A stretch of DNA of 64,000 bases from Myxococcota bacterium (GTDB taxonomy: Bacteria > Myxococcota_A > UBA9160 > SMWR01): NCBI GenBank assembly GCA_022447545.1, contig JAKVBI010000004.1, positions 85,643 through 149,642 of the forward strand, written 5' to 3'. Position 1 is the stretch's first letter; every line of letters begins with the position of its first letter. A program made the translations under genes and the position numbers. Shown piece after piece: positions 17,314-25,933 of this stretch. The notes beneath the pieces were generated by a model. That model was not told the DNA's origin. It was given only the letters and a program-made list of their open reading frames with translations, and searched no databases.

Positions 17314-18051
17314 TCAGGTCGGTCCCGGGGAGCGCGACTGTTTGACCTGCTCGGAAGCGTCCAGCGCCCGCTGAAGATCCCCCTCGTACTCGGCGCGGAA
17401 CAAGTCGACGGAACTCGTGAGTTCCCGGAGCTCTCCCACGAAATAGTTGTAGAAGATGGTGGCGGGAATGGCGGCAAACAGCCCCACAGCCGTGGCGATC
17501 AGCGCTTCGGAGATCCCCGGAGCCACCACGGCCAGGCTCGCCGACCCGGTGCGACCAATCCCCTGAAAGGCATCGATGATTCCGATCACGGTGCCAAACA
17601 AGCCGATGAATGGCGCGGCATTGCCAGTGGTGGCCAGGATCGAGAGCCCCTTCTCGAGCCGCTGGATTTCCCGGGCGGACGTCCAGGCGATCCGGCCGAT
17701 CAAGGCCCGGGCCTGGCCAGGGCTCGGAGGGCCCGAGCGAGACAGCCGGGTCCATTCCACGTGAACGTCCAGGAAGACTGCAGCGACGGGGCTTGCCTCG
17801 AGATCTCGCGCCGCATCGTAGGCTCCGTCGAAGGACCCCTGCTGATAGATCTCGACGAACGCCTCGCTATCCTGCTGAGCGCGGCGCAGTTCTCGCCATT
17901 TGAATGTAATAATGGTCCATGAACCAATAGAAGCCAGGGCGAGAATGCCGAGCACGACCTGAACGATCCAACCCGCCTGGAGAACCAGACTGAGTACATC
18001 CAGGCTCGCGAGACGTCCCCCCATTGCCGCCCCGACGAATAACAACGCCAT
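17314..18051 (-). CDS. tolQ: MotA/TolQ/ExbB proton channel family protein TolQ
   Basis: Polytopic inner-membrane subunit of the Tol motor, 245 residues with three helices: about 18-42 (VLQAGWIVQVVLGILALAS), and two in the conserved C-terminal part (APFIGLFGTVIGIIDAF and EALIATAVGLFAAIPATIFYNY). The latter carries the family's conserved Thr and Pro. It opens the minus-strand tol cluster; pepA diverges 88 bases away. Start is the ATG at 18049-18051. Confidence 0.95.
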   Translation of the reverse strand: MALLFVGAAMGGRLASLDVLSLVLQAGWIVQVVLGILALASIGSWTIITFKWRELRRAQQDSEAFVEIYQQGSFDGAYDAARDLEASPVAAVFLDVHVEWTRLSRSGPPSPGQARALIGRIAWTSAREIQRLEKGLSILATTGNAAPFIGLFGTVIGIIDAFQGIGRTGSASLAVVAPGISEALIATAVGLFAAIPATIFYNYFVGELRELTSSVDLFRAEYEGDLQRALDASEQVKQSRSPGPT

Positions 18052-18094
18052 GTGTCTCTCGTTGTGCGATCGCCGCGCCGGAGTCTAGAAGAGC

Positions 18095-18116
18095 GTCTGG
18101 TCGAGTTCAACCAGAC
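18095..18116. repeat. inverted repeat in the pepA leader
   Basis: Perfect 7-base arms GTCTGGT and ACCAGAC with an 8-base loop, lying 23 bases before the pepA start and in the tolQ-pepA divergent region. It could be an mRNA hairpin or a regulator site. No T-run follows. Confidence 0.4.
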
Positions 18117-18139
18117 CCAACCCCAGGACAGGAGATGTG

Positions 18140-19672
18140 ATGAAGGTCACAGTCGATTCACGAAACCCCGTCGATGCCAATGCGGATCTGCTTGCAATCC
18201 TGCTGGCGGAGCAGAGCAAGTCTCGACGGAGAGTGCCCCCCCGCCTCGCGGCCATCGACCGAGCCCTGGGCGGCGCGATCACACGGGTGATGGACAGCGG
18301 TGATTTTCGCGGCAAACGGGACCAGACCTGCACCTTGTATCCTCCGAAGTCGACCTCTCTCAAGGCCACACGCATCTTGCTGATCGGACTCGGCGACGCC
18401 GAAGGCATCGAGCCCGAAACCCTGCGAGCTGCTGCAGGACGCGCCATTCAACAGGCATCGAGCCGCTCGGCCCGCAGGGTGGCTCTCCTCGTCCCGTTGA
18501 TCCGCAAATCGTCGGCGGACCAGATCGGACAAACACTGGCCGAAGGTGCCGTGCTGGCCGCTTATCGATTCGATCGGTACCAGACCCAGAACCGCGACAG
18601 CCAGCCGGCCGTTCAGTCCCTGTCGATCAAGATCGAACGATCGGAGGATCTTCGCGATGCCCGCGCGGGTGCGGCGAGGGGCCTCGTGCTGGCGGAGTCC
18701 CAGAACCTGGCCCGCGACCTCTCCAACGAGCCCGGCAACGCCCTCCCCCCCCTGGAATTGGCTCGGCGTGCCGTCAAGATGGCCAAAGAGGTCGGTCTCA
18801 AGGCCAAAGTGATGCGCGTTCCGGAACTTCGACGCCGGAAAATGGGCGCGATTCTCGCCGTGGGAGAGGGCAGTGTGAACCCTCCCTGCCTGATCGTCCT
18901 CGAACACGTCCCCAGCAAGCGGGGCTCGAAACGTACCCAGAAATCTCCCAGCATCTGTTGGGTCGGCAAAGGGATCACCTTCGACTCCGGAGGGATCTCG
19001 ATCAAGCCCTCCGCCGCCATGGACGAAATGAAGCACGACATGTCGGGTGCAGCTGCCGTGGTGGGTGCTATGCGGGCCTGCGCATTGCTCGACGTCCCCC
19101 GACACGTGGTGGGAATCATTGCCGCCGCTGAAAACATGCCGAGTGGAACCGCCTACCGGCCGGGCGATGTCGTGACCTCTCTTTCAGGGAAGACCATCGA
19201 AGTCCTGAATACCGATGCCGAAGGACGCGTCGTACTCGCCGATGCACTCCACTACGCACGCACCGAATACGATCCGGTCGCCATGGTCGATCTGGCGACA
19301 TTGACGGGTGCCTGCGTGGTGGCCCTGGGCAAATGGGCGACGGGCCTGTTCACCAACGACGACGAACTCTCGAATCGTATCCAGCTTGCGGCCGCAGAAA
19401 CCGGAGAGCGGGTTTGGCCCATGCCGCTGTTCGACGAGCACCGCAAAGCGGTTAAGAGCCAGATCGCCGACGTCAAGAATACCGGGGGCCGCGACGCCGG
19501 GGCTTCCACCGCTGCCGCCTTCCTCGCGAATTTCGTGGGCAAGACCCCGTGGGTCCACCTCGACATCGCCGGTACGGGCTGGACGAACAAAGGAGGCCCC
19601 TACCAGCGAAGTGGTGGCACAGGGGTCGGAGTCCGGCTGTTGCTGGAGACGCTCCGGCAGTGGGGGGACTGA
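18140..19672 (+). CDS. pepA: leucyl aminopeptidase (M17)
   Basis: Cytoplasmic hexameric metallo-aminopeptidase that removes N-terminal residues from peptides; some members also bind DNA. About 510 residues. The C-terminal catalytic domain shows VGKGITFDSGGISIKP (metal ligands), MKHDMSGAAAV, NTDAEGRVVLADAL (the M17 signature) and LATLTGA. The N-terminal macro-like domain is divergent. The ATG at 18140 has AGGAG five bases upstream and is preferred over the overlapping GTG at 18137. Transcribed alone, divergently from tolQ. Confidence 0.96.
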   Translation: MKVTVDSRNPVDANADLLAILLAEQSKSRRRVPPRLAAIDRALGGAITRVMDSGDFRGKRDQTCTLYPPKSTSLKATRILLIGLGDAEGIEPETLRAAAGRAIQQASSRSARRVALLVPLIRKSSADQIGQTLAEGAVLAAYRFDRYQTQNRDSQPAVQSLSIKIERSEDLRDARAGAARGLVLAESQNLARDLSNEPGNALPPLELARRAVKMAKEVGLKAKVMRVPELRRRKMGAILAVGEGSVNPPCLIVLEHVPSKRGSKRTQKSPSICWVGKGITFDSGGISIKPSAAMDEMKHDMSGAAAVVGAMRACALLDVPRHVVGIIAAAENMPSGTAYRPGDVVTSLSGKTIEVLNTDAEGRVVLADALHYARTEYDPVAMVDLATLTGACVVALGKWATGLFTNDDELSNRIQLAAAETGERVWPMPLFDEHRKAVKSQIADVKNTGGRDAGASTAAAFLANFVGKTPWVHLDIAGTGWTNKGGPYQRSGGTGVGVRLLLETLRQWGD

Positions 19673-19720
19673 CCGCTTCGACCATGGGATCCCACCGCTG
19701 AGCCCGCCCCGGGGGCGGCG

Positions 19721-19749
19721 TTGACGCTGATCGCTCCCCTCTCTAACCT
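19721..19749 (+). promoter_or_regulatory. predicted sigma-70 promoter for the cytochrome c gene
   Basis: TTGACG (19721-19726), a 17-base spacer and TAACCT (19744-19749). Transcription would start near 19756, about 55 bases before the GTG start. A GC-rich stem (CCGCCC...GGGCGG) lies just upstream and may end pepA transcription. Confidence 0.45.
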
Positions 19750-19809
19750 GCGCGTCGCCTGGAAGCGCCGGCCCGCGCTTGCCATGGAACGCCATAGGAG
19801 ACTCGAGAA

Positions 19810-20199
19810 GTGGTCCAGACCCTCGAAAACGCAATTCGCACCGCCGCCGCAATCGCCCTCGTGTTCCTGTTTGCCGGGACCTCCAGCGCCGCAGGGGACG
19901 CCGCGGCTGGCAAGGTCAAGTACGACATGTTCTGTGCGTCCTGCCACGGACCCACGGGAAAAGGCGATGGGCCCGTCGCTGCCGCCATTCAACCTCCCCC
20001 CCGTGACTTCAGTGTCGGCGAGTTCAAGTTCGACACCAATGGCAGTGGAACGGCTGGGACCGACGAGGACCTGGCCAACGTCATCACCAATGGCGGCGCC
20101 AAATACGGCGGGAATCCCATGATGGCGCCCTGGGGTGGCGCACTCTCCCCGACCGACATCCAGAACGTCGTCGCTTACATCCGTAGCCTCAAGCAGTGA
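19810..20199 (+). CDS. small periplasmic c-type cytochrome
   Basis: A 129-residue class I cytochrome c. The signal peptide spans about residues 1-28 (TAAAIALVFLFAGTSSAAG). A single haem-binding CASCH at about 43-47 is followed by GPTGKGDGP, and a Met in GGNPMMAPWGG is the probable axial ligand. It acts as an electron carrier in the periplasm; the partner is not visible. GTG start with GGAGA about nine bases upstream. Stand-alone, with its own promoter candidate. Confidence 0.92.
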   Translation: MVQTLENAIRTAAAIALVFLFAGTSSAAGDAAAGKVKYDMFCASCHGPTGKGDGPVAAAIQPPPRDFSVGEFKFDTNGSGTAGTDEDLANVITNGGAKYGGNPMMAPWGGALSPTDIQNVVAYIRSLKQ

Positions 20200-20211
20200 C
20201 TCCATCGAATG

Positions 20212-20227
20212 GGCGCCTCACGGCGCC
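20212..20227. terminator. GC-rich hairpin after the cytochrome gene
   Basis: Stem GGCGCC/GGCGCC with loop TCAC, 13 bases past the stop codon. There is no T-run, so it is at best a weak or Rho-assisted end. Confidence 0.3.
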
Positions 20228-20396
20228 GGTTCGCTGACGCTGGCCGCGACCGATACACTGACCGACAAGGCAGCACCCACACGCCGAAGCGCCCTGAGAC
20301 AGGCCATGGTCGGGTCCCGTCGGCTCCTCGAGCGATCGATTGGGTGAATCCTTCACCCCCTCGGGACGGAGACCCCAGCGCAGCGAGGAACCGAGC

Positions 20397-21416
20397 GTGA
20401 GTTCCAGCGAAACGCCACCCTCCGACTCCAAGAAGATCGACGGCCCCGTCGAGCCGGAAGTCCTCGACGAAGAATTCGAGATTCTGGACGAGGGCGAAGA
20501 GTCCGCGGAGCCGAAGGCGACCGCCGCGCTGGTTCCCTCCTCGGACCCGCGTTCCGTCGAAGCCGTTGACGCCCTCACGGCGTACATGGCCGAACTCTCT
20601 CACCATGCCCCGATTACCCGGGAGGAGGAGCACGAACTGGCGGTGAAATGGGTGGAGGAAGGCGACGTCGAAGCAGCCCGGAAACTGGTGCTGGCGAACC
20701 TCCGACTCGTGGTGAAGATCGCCATGGAATACCGTCGCGCCTGGACCAACGCCCTGGATCTGATCCAAGAAGGTAATGTGGGCCTCGTCCAGGCTGCCCA
20801 CCGTTTCGACCCCTACCGGGGCGTGAAGCTCTCCTCCTACGCCGCCTATTGGATCCGCGCCTACATCCTGAAGTACATCCTCGACAATTTTCGAACGGTA
20901 CGAATGGGCACCACACGAGCCCAACGCAAGCTCTTCTTCCAACTCAACAAAGAGAAGCGGCGGCTCGAGATCGAAGGCTTCAAGCCCGAGCCCAAGCTGA
21001 TCGCCGAACGCCTGTCCGTGAGCGAAGACGACGTACGCGACATGGACCGCCGGTTGCACCAGAGCGACCTGTCACTCAACGCCCCCGCCTACGCCGAGGA
21101 TGGAAATGCGGAGGTGGGTGATTTCATCTCCATGCCCAGTACCAGTGCGGAGGAAGACGTCGCGACTTCGGAGCTCCACGAGTTATTTGGCGAAACCGTC
21201 GGCGCCTTCAAACAGACTCTGGAAGATCGCGACCTCCAGATTCTCGACGAACGCCTGCTCGCCGAGACCCCCAAGACGCTGCAGGAACTCGCCACGGAGT
21301 TCGGCGTTTCGCGCGAGCGGATCCGACAGGTCGAGGCGCGCTTGATCAAGCGCCTGCGAGAGCATTTCAAGGACAGCCTGGTGGATTTTGATCTCTACTC
21401 GGGACCCGACGAATGA
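20397..21416 (+). CDS. rpoH: RNA polymerase heat-shock sigma factor RpoH
   Basis: Alternative sigma factor that directs heat-shock transcription. Region 2 is clear (NLRLVVKIAMEYRR, DLIQEGNVGLVQAAHRFDP, KLSSYAAYWIRAYIL). The RpoH box QRKLFFQLNKEKRRLE distinguishes it from RpoD. Region 4 ends with EFGVSRERIRQVEARLIKRL. An acidic, low-complexity N-terminal extension of about 60 residues is unusual for RpoH. I place the start at the GTG at 20397 (GAGGA upstream); a TTG at 20340 is an alternative. acyP overlaps its stop by four bases. Confidence 0.92.
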   Translation: MSSSETPPSDSKKIDGPVEPEVLDEEFEILDEGEESAEPKATAALVPSSDPRSVEAVDALTAYMAELSHHAPITREEEHELAVKWVEEGDVEAARKLVLANLRLVVKIAMEYRRAWTNALDLIQEGNVGLVQAAHRFDPYRGVKLSSYAAYWIRAYILKYILDNFRTVRMGTTRAQRKLFFQLNKEKRRLEIEGFKPEPKLIAERLSVSEDDVRDMDRRLHQSDLSLNAPAYAEDGNAEVGDFISMPSTSAEEDVATSELHELFGETVGAFKQTLEDRDLQILDERLLAETPKTLQELATEFGVSRERIRQVEARLIKRLREHFKDSLVDFDLYSGPDE

Positions 21417-21718
21417 CGGATGTAGAGACCACGCCCCCGGCCAGAATTCAGCGACGCGTGGTGGTTCAGGGGCGGGTTCAAGGAGTCTACTTCCGCGGGA
21501 CCACCCTTGAGCAAGCGCGACGCCTGGGCCTGGATGGCTGGGTGCTCAACCGCCGAGACGGCTGCGTGGAGGCCCGCGTGGAGGGAGCCCCCGAGGCGGT
21601 GGCGGCCCTGCTCCGATTCCTTGCCCAGGGGCCCCGGCATGCCAGGGTCGAACACGTGGACGTCCAGGAGGCCCTACCGGAAGGGCTCCAAGGCTTCGAG
21701 ATCCGTACCGAGCCGTAA
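21413..21718 (+). CDS. acyP: acylphosphatase
   Basis: Hydrolyses acyl phosphates in the cytoplasm. The 101-residue ferredoxin-like fold has the catalytic Arg in VQGRVQGVYFRGTT and the catalytic Asn in GWVLNRRDG, followed by VEARVEGAPEAV. Its ATG overlaps the rpoH stop (ATGA), so it is translated with the sigma factor. Confidence 0.94.
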   Translation: MTDVETTPPARIQRRVVVQGRVQGVYFRGTTLEQARRLGLDGWVLNRRDGCVEARVEGAPEAVAALLRFLAQGPRHARVEHVDVQEALPEGLQGFEIRTEP

Positions 21719-21808
21719 ACCCGTCATCAGGCCACCGGGGCGGGGCCGTAGACCCCGTGGGGACTCTACCGGGTAAAGCCCCGGTGTGTTCCTGCCGACT
21801 CGCACGAT

Positions 21809-22510
21809 ATGGCCTCATTGCACCGCTCCATGCTGTTCCTCCCGCCCGAACCTCCCATTCCCCTGGAACCGGGTGAGGCGGTGCGCATCGGGCGCGGCCA
21901 GGACTGTGATCTGCGTTTGGCCAATGGAGACGCCTCGCGGCGACATGCGGAGATCCGCAGCGGAAGCGAGGGTTTCGTGCTGCGGGATCTGGACAGCACC
22001 AATGGAACCTACGTGAACGGGAAGCGGATCCAGGAGATCGCGCTGGAGCCCGGCGATCGGATCGAGATCGGCTCCAGCGAGATTCGTTTCTGCCACGTGA
22101 ACCCGGGCCTGAGCGAATCCGACGCCGCATCGGACCCACTGCCGGTACAGGAGCAGACCCTCGTGGTGGAGCGCCCCGCCCTTCAGGTCTTCGAGGGCGA
22201 CCTCTCGGAGATCCCGCCCTTTGCGGTCCTTCAGATCCTCGAGATGGGACGCAAGACCGGCACGTTGAGACTCGACACCGGACAGGGCTCGACGACGCTG
22301 TGGTTCCAGAACGGGAGACCTGTACACGCGGAATCGAAACGGGATCAGGGATTCGACGCCGCCCTGACCGTCATCCACGCCACGACCGGACGCTTTGCCT
22401 TCGAACCCGTGAGTCGCCTTCCCGAGGCGACCATCGAAGCCAGCGTGACCGAGTTGTTACTGGAATCGTCGAGAATGCTCGACGAGGGGATGCTCGAAAT
22501 CCCCGAATGA
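21809..22510 (+). CDS. FHA domain protein with C-terminal DUF4388 (PATAN) domain
   Basis: A cytoplasmic signalling adaptor of 233 residues. The N-terminal FHA domain (about 20-95) has the phosphothreonine-binding signature: VRIGRG, SRRH and DLDSTNGTYVNGKRI. From about 125 comes DUF4388/PATAN (FEGDLSEIPPFAVLQILEMG, KTGTLRLDTG, LWFQNGRPVHAE), common in delta-proteobacterial lineages. It would read out Ser/Thr kinase signalling, but no kinase gene lies in the window. Start at the ATG at 21809. Confidence 0.88.
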   Translation: MASLHRSMLFLPPEPPIPLEPGEAVRIGRGQDCDLRLANGDASRRHAEIRSGSEGFVLRDLDSTNGTYVNGKRIQEIALEPGDRIEIGSSEIRFCHVNPGLSESDAASDPLPVQEQTLVVERPALQVFEGDLSEIPPFAVLQILEMGRKTGTLRLDTGQGSTTLWFQNGRPVHAESKRDQGFDAALTVIHATTGRFAFEPVSRLPEATIEASVTELLLESSRMLDEGMLEIPE

Positions 22511-22526
22511 ATGTCCGTCGGAAGGA

Positions 22527-22541
22527 GCCCCGACAAGGGGC
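22527..22541. terminator. possible shared terminator between convergent genes
   Basis: Stem GCCCC/GGGGC with loop GACAA, between the FHA gene and the convergent peptidase gene. No strong T-run on either side. Confidence 0.3.
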
Positions 22542-22563
22542 GCCGCTTTGAGTTCCAGAACCC

Positions 22564-23847
22564 CTAGGGGAATACCGTGGTCACGGGGAAGCGCGCCCGG
22601 ATGCTGCGCTGAACGGCACGGTCGAGCCCCTCGGTATCCAGGCCCACGGCATCGCGCAGCGCTTGATCCACGCTGACGCCATCGCCGAGTTGTTCGAGCA
22701 AGCGGCGACGTTGTACGGGTTCTGTGTTCATCTCGATCCAGGCCGCCGCTGCGGTCGACTCCAGGTACCCGACCCGGGCGTCCTCCCCTTCCAGTCCCGA
22801 GAAACTGGGCGCCAGTTGGCGCAGGGGAATCCAGTCCTGGTTTTCGATGCGATTGCGCAGCGTGACCCGCTCACTCCGCGTCAGACCGTCCGACGCCAGC
22901 CCCTGGCGCTGGGACAACTCTGCGAGCCCCTCGTTGAGCCAGAACGGCCGATCCCCACCCGTCTGCTCGCGAAACAACGCATGAGTGTATTCGTGGAAGA
23001 GCAGATCACGAAGTTCGCGCTCGGGATGAGCGGCGGAAACCACGTGAATACGACCGTCGAAGAAACCCACCGTCTGGAAGGAGAAGCGGTGCTGATGCTC
23101 GCGCAGATAGGCGGCCTTGCCATAGAGGACGACCCCCATGGGCTCGGCGGGCGCCACCCCAAGGCGAGCGCTGGCATGGGCGTGGGCATCTTCCAGGAAG
23201 CCGATGACCGTGTTCGCGTAGTCGGGTGATGCCTTCCCCAGGGCTGCATCGTAGTGAACTCTGAAATGAGGGTGCTTGAAGCGCACGAAGTCCAAGTCCG
23301 CTGCGGCAACCGCCGCATCGGATAGCCTGCGCTCCTCTTCCAGTTCTGAGATCCAGACCTGTGCCCTCTCGCGCAAGTCCTCGAGGTCGTCTCCAGCGGA
23401 TGCCAGGAAGGCTGCGAGGTGTCGCTCAGCCGATGCATAGCGGGCGCGCTCTCGATCGAGTCCAGCCAGAATCCAATGGGCCTGGGGATGAGCGGGTTCA
23501 TCGCGCAATACGCTTTCGAGAGCCGCAGATGCACGAGCACGCTCACCTCGAGCGATGTCTTCCAGAGCACCGGCCACGATCCGCTGGGATCGCTGAGAGG
23601 CCGCCCGCCTCGATTCCCAAGGATCCACAGACCTCGGCTGGAGGTCCACCACATCTCCGCTCCACAGTCCCCGAAGGACAGTGATGTCGGGCGTCCCGGG
23701 GGCTGCGCGCACGTCCGAGGGAACGGCATCGAGGCGATCCGTCATGTGGGTCACCCCGGAATCGTCGATCCAGAAATACGGAGCTGCGGAGGCCGAGGCC
23801 ATCCAAAAGACGCTCTGGCCCACGGCAATGGCGTGTCGCAATCGCAC
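22564..23847 (-). CDS. exported gluzincin-like peptidase with DUF4124 domain
   Basis: About 427 residues. A short signal sequence ending ASASAAP is followed by a DUF4124-type segment (YFWIDDSGVTHMTDRLDAVP), a TPR-like helical region (about 90-180), and a peptidase MA-like domain. HEYTH lies at residues 285-289 with the distal Glu in NEGLAE (306), the gluzincin pattern for a zinc site. Likely periplasmic. The GTG start at 23845-23847 is used because it directly precedes the signal sequence. The last gene of a minus-strand series after moaB, but 103 bases away, so it may be separate. Confidence 0.82.
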   Translation of the reverse strand: MRLRHAIAVGQSVFWMASASAAPYFWIDDSGVTHMTDRLDAVPSDVRAAPGTPDITVLRGLWSGDVVDLQPRSVDPWESRRAASQRSQRIVAGALEDIARGERARASAALESVLRDEPAHPQAHWILAGLDRERARYASAERHLAAFLASAGDDLEDLRERAQVWISELEEERRLSDAAVAAADLDFVRFKHPHFRVHYDAALGKASPDYANTVIGFLEDAHAHASARLGVAPAEPMGVVLYGKAAYLREHQHRFSFQTVGFFDGRIHVVSAAHPERELRDLLFHEYTHALFREQTGGDRPFWLNEGLAELSQRQGLASDGLTRSERVTLRNRIENQDWIPLRQLAPSFSGLEGEDARVGYLESTAAAAWIEMNTEPVQRRRLLEQLGDGVSVDQALRDAVGLDTEGLDRAVQRSIRARFPVTTVFP

Positions 23848-23950
23848 TCCATCTTCATCGGAACCGCCCCCCCGGGTCTTGATCCCGAGTTCGGCTGGAA
23901 GGCGCCGTGGGTGCCCATCGACCGCCCCGATGCGCTCTCCGATCCGGGGC

Positions 23951-24481
23951 TCAACGGACCTTGATGGCCTCGGCCGTCAGATGACCCAGTTCCGGCAGGA
24001 TGAGTTTATCCATGGCGAGCCTCACAGCGCCGCGAGACCCCGGGATGACGAACACCACCACGCCTTTCACCATGCCTGCAAGCCCTCTGGACAACAGCGC
24101 TGCGGAACCGATGTCCTCGTAGGAGAGCATTCGAAACAATTCGCCGAAACCAGGGATTTCGCGATCGAGCAGGGGCCGCACGGCTTCGGGGGTCTGATCC
24201 CGGGGGGCCACCCCCGTGCCTCCCGTCAGAATGATCGCCCGGGCATCACCACCGATCAGGCGGCGAAGTGCCTCCTGAATCCGCTGGGGTTCGTCTGGAA
24301 CGATCTCTCGCACCACCACCGGGTGCCCCATCTCCTCGAGCATCGCCTCGACGGCGCCCCCCCCAGTGTCGGTCTCCAGGGTGCGGCTGTCGCTGACGGT
24401 CACCACGGCGGTCGCCACCGACGCGGGCGCCTCTCGACGGTGATGGTGGGAGCGAGAAGAGGGAGCAGGCTCGTCGCTCAC
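23951..24481 (-). CDS. moaB: molybdenum cofactor biosynthesis protein MoaB/MogA-like
   Basis: Binds and adenylylates molybdopterin, or assists that step. The fold is shown by VATAVVTVSDSRTLETDTGG, IILTGGTGVAPRDQTPEAV and LSYEDIGSAALLSRGLAG. The protein of about 176 residues has a short His/Arg-rich N-terminus. The GTG at 24479-24481 overlaps the stop of the MoaD-MoaE fusion (GTGA) and sets the start. Co-transcribed with that gene. Confidence 0.92.
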   Translation of the reverse strand: MSDEPAPSSRSHHHRREAPASVATAVVTVSDSRTLETDTGGGAVEAMLEEMGHPVVVREIVPDEPQRIQEALRRLIGGDARAIILTGGTGVAPRDQTPEAVRPLLDREIPGFGELFRMLSYEDIGSAALLSRGLAGMVKGVVVFVIPGSRGAVRLAMDKLILPELGHLTAEAIKVR

Positions 24482-25137
24482 GGGCGGTCGTCCACCCAGT
24501 ATTCGCCGTCGGTGGCGACTTCCTTCTTCCAGATCGGCACCGTCTCCTTGAGAGTGTCGATCGCGAAACGGCAGGCTTCGAAGGCTTCGGCCCGATGGGG
24601 CGCCGCTGCCACCACCACGACCGCGACATCCCCGATCTCGAGATGGCCGGCGCGGTGGGCGATGGCGACTTTCGTCCCCGGCCATCGATCGGCCGCCTCG
24701 TCGGCGATCTTCTCCATTTCCCGCTCGGCCATTTCCGGGTAGGCCTCGTATTCCAGGTGCTGAATCCGATGCCCACGGGCGTGGTCCCGGACGGCTCCCA
24801 CGAACGTGACGATGCCACCCATGGCGGCTCCGGTAACGCGGGACGCAACTTCATCGACGTCGAGGGGACGATCGGAAAGGGAACAAAGCCCGGATCCTCC
24901 CGACACCGGCGGAAGGAAGGCGACCTCATCGCCATCCGAAAGAACGGTATCCGATGAGGCGATCTCGAAATTCACGGAAACGGCAAGCCGATCCCCGAAC
25001 TCATCGAAGATTGGATGATCACCGGCGAGCAACTCGCGCAATTGACCCGCGTCGGAACCATCGGCCAACTCGGCCGACAACTCCTTGACACCGGCAGCCT
25101 CACGCACCGCACCGAACAGCTTGACAGTAATTCGCAC
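24478..25137 (-). CDS. MoaD-MoaE fusion, molybdopterin synthase
   Basis: One 219-residue chain holds both subunits of molybdopterin synthase, which adds two sulfurs to precursor Z. Residues 1-81 are MoaD (MRITVKLFGAVREAAG) ending in the ubiquitin-like VSGG. From about residue 88 the MoaE part runs (FVGAVRDHARGHRIQHLEYEA, AHRAGHLEIGDVAVVV, IWKKE with the catalytic Lys). The Gly80-Gly81 that must be freed and thiocarboxylated is followed directly by Ser82. A processing step is therefore expected, as I recall for the mycobacterial fusion MoaX. GTG start. moaB follows with a four-base overlap. Confidence 0.93.
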   Translation of the reverse strand: MRITVKLFGAVREAAGVKELSAELADGSDAGQLRELLAGDHPIFDEFGDRLAVSVNFEIASSDTVLSDGDEVAFLPPVSGGSGLCSLSDRPLDVDEVASRVTGAAMGGIVTFVGAVRDHARGHRIQHLEYEAYPEMAEREMEKIADEAADRWPGTKVAIAHRAGHLEIGDVAVVVVAAAPHRAEAFEACRFAIDTLKETVPIWKKEVATDGEYWVDDRP

Positions 25138-25238
25138 GGCCCAGAGAGTACCGAATCCCGAGTCCCAATGACCGGGAGCTCGCGAAAGCGGCCTCGTCTA
25201 TCGAGCGGGCGTCTACCCGCGTGCCGTCCCCTACTTTG

Positions 25239-25724
25239 CTACTTCGATTTGGGCTGCTCTGTTTCGCGCCCGCCTTCGACGGGTTTGAGGTTTGCCGACG
25301 GAAGCGTGCTCTTCTCGGACTTCACGAGTGCCGGTTTCATGCTCAGCATTCCGTTGACCTCGGCTCCATCTTCCACCACGATCGAGGTGGTCTCGATGTT
25401 GCCCTCAACCTTGGCGGTCTTATTGAGCACGACGCGATTCGTGGCGAACAAGTCACCCGTGACGGTTCCGCTGATGAGAATCGACTTCGAGCGGATGGAC
25501 GCCTCGATTTCTCCGGTCTCCCCCACGATCAGAGTGTTCTCGCTTGCGATCTCACCCTGAAAGCGGCCGTCGATCCGAACCGTATCCTTGAAAGACAACT
25601 TTCCCTCGAACACCGACCCCTGATCGATGAAGGCCGTCAGACCTCGCGGGTTCACATCGGACTCGATTTTGTCGCTGGACGGGTTCGAGTCGGACCTCTC
25701 TCGACCAAAAGACGTGAGGGACAT
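25239..25724 (-). CDS. bactofilin
   Basis: Polymer-forming cytoskeletal protein of about 161 residues. The central DUF583 beta-helix runs from about residue 30 to 130 with the regular repeats SVFEGKLSFKDTVRIDGRFQG, NTLIVGETGEIEA and SILISGTVTGDLFATNRV. Both ends are disordered and charged. The ATG at 25722-25724 has GGAGAG upstream. It is the first minus-strand gene before moaD-moaE (101 bases), divergent from holB. Bactofilins scaffold cell shape, stalk or chromosome-segregation proteins; the role here is open. Confidence 0.93.
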   Translation of the reverse strand: MSLTSFGRERSDSNPSSDKIESDVNPRGLTAFIDQGSVFEGKLSFKDTVRIDGRFQGEIASENTLIVGETGEIEASIRSKSILISGTVTGDLFATNRVVLNKTAKVEGNIETTSIVVEDGAEVNGMLSMKPALVKSEKSTLPSANLKPVEGGRETEQPKSK

Positions 25725-25933
25725 GTAATTCTCTCCAGGTTGTGAGATGCGATCGCCTCGCTTGGCGTTCTGAGCCCTCTTCGGCAGAGTGCAGAAGCGA
25801 CTTGAGAGCCCGGGGGACAACCGTTTTGGGGAACTCCTGCACACGACTCGCAGCCTCCCGTAGAGCCCCGAGCGAGCCCGGGAAAGAGGGCTGAAGTCGC
25901 CATCGGGTTCAGGTGGCACTAGAATTCGCCGCT

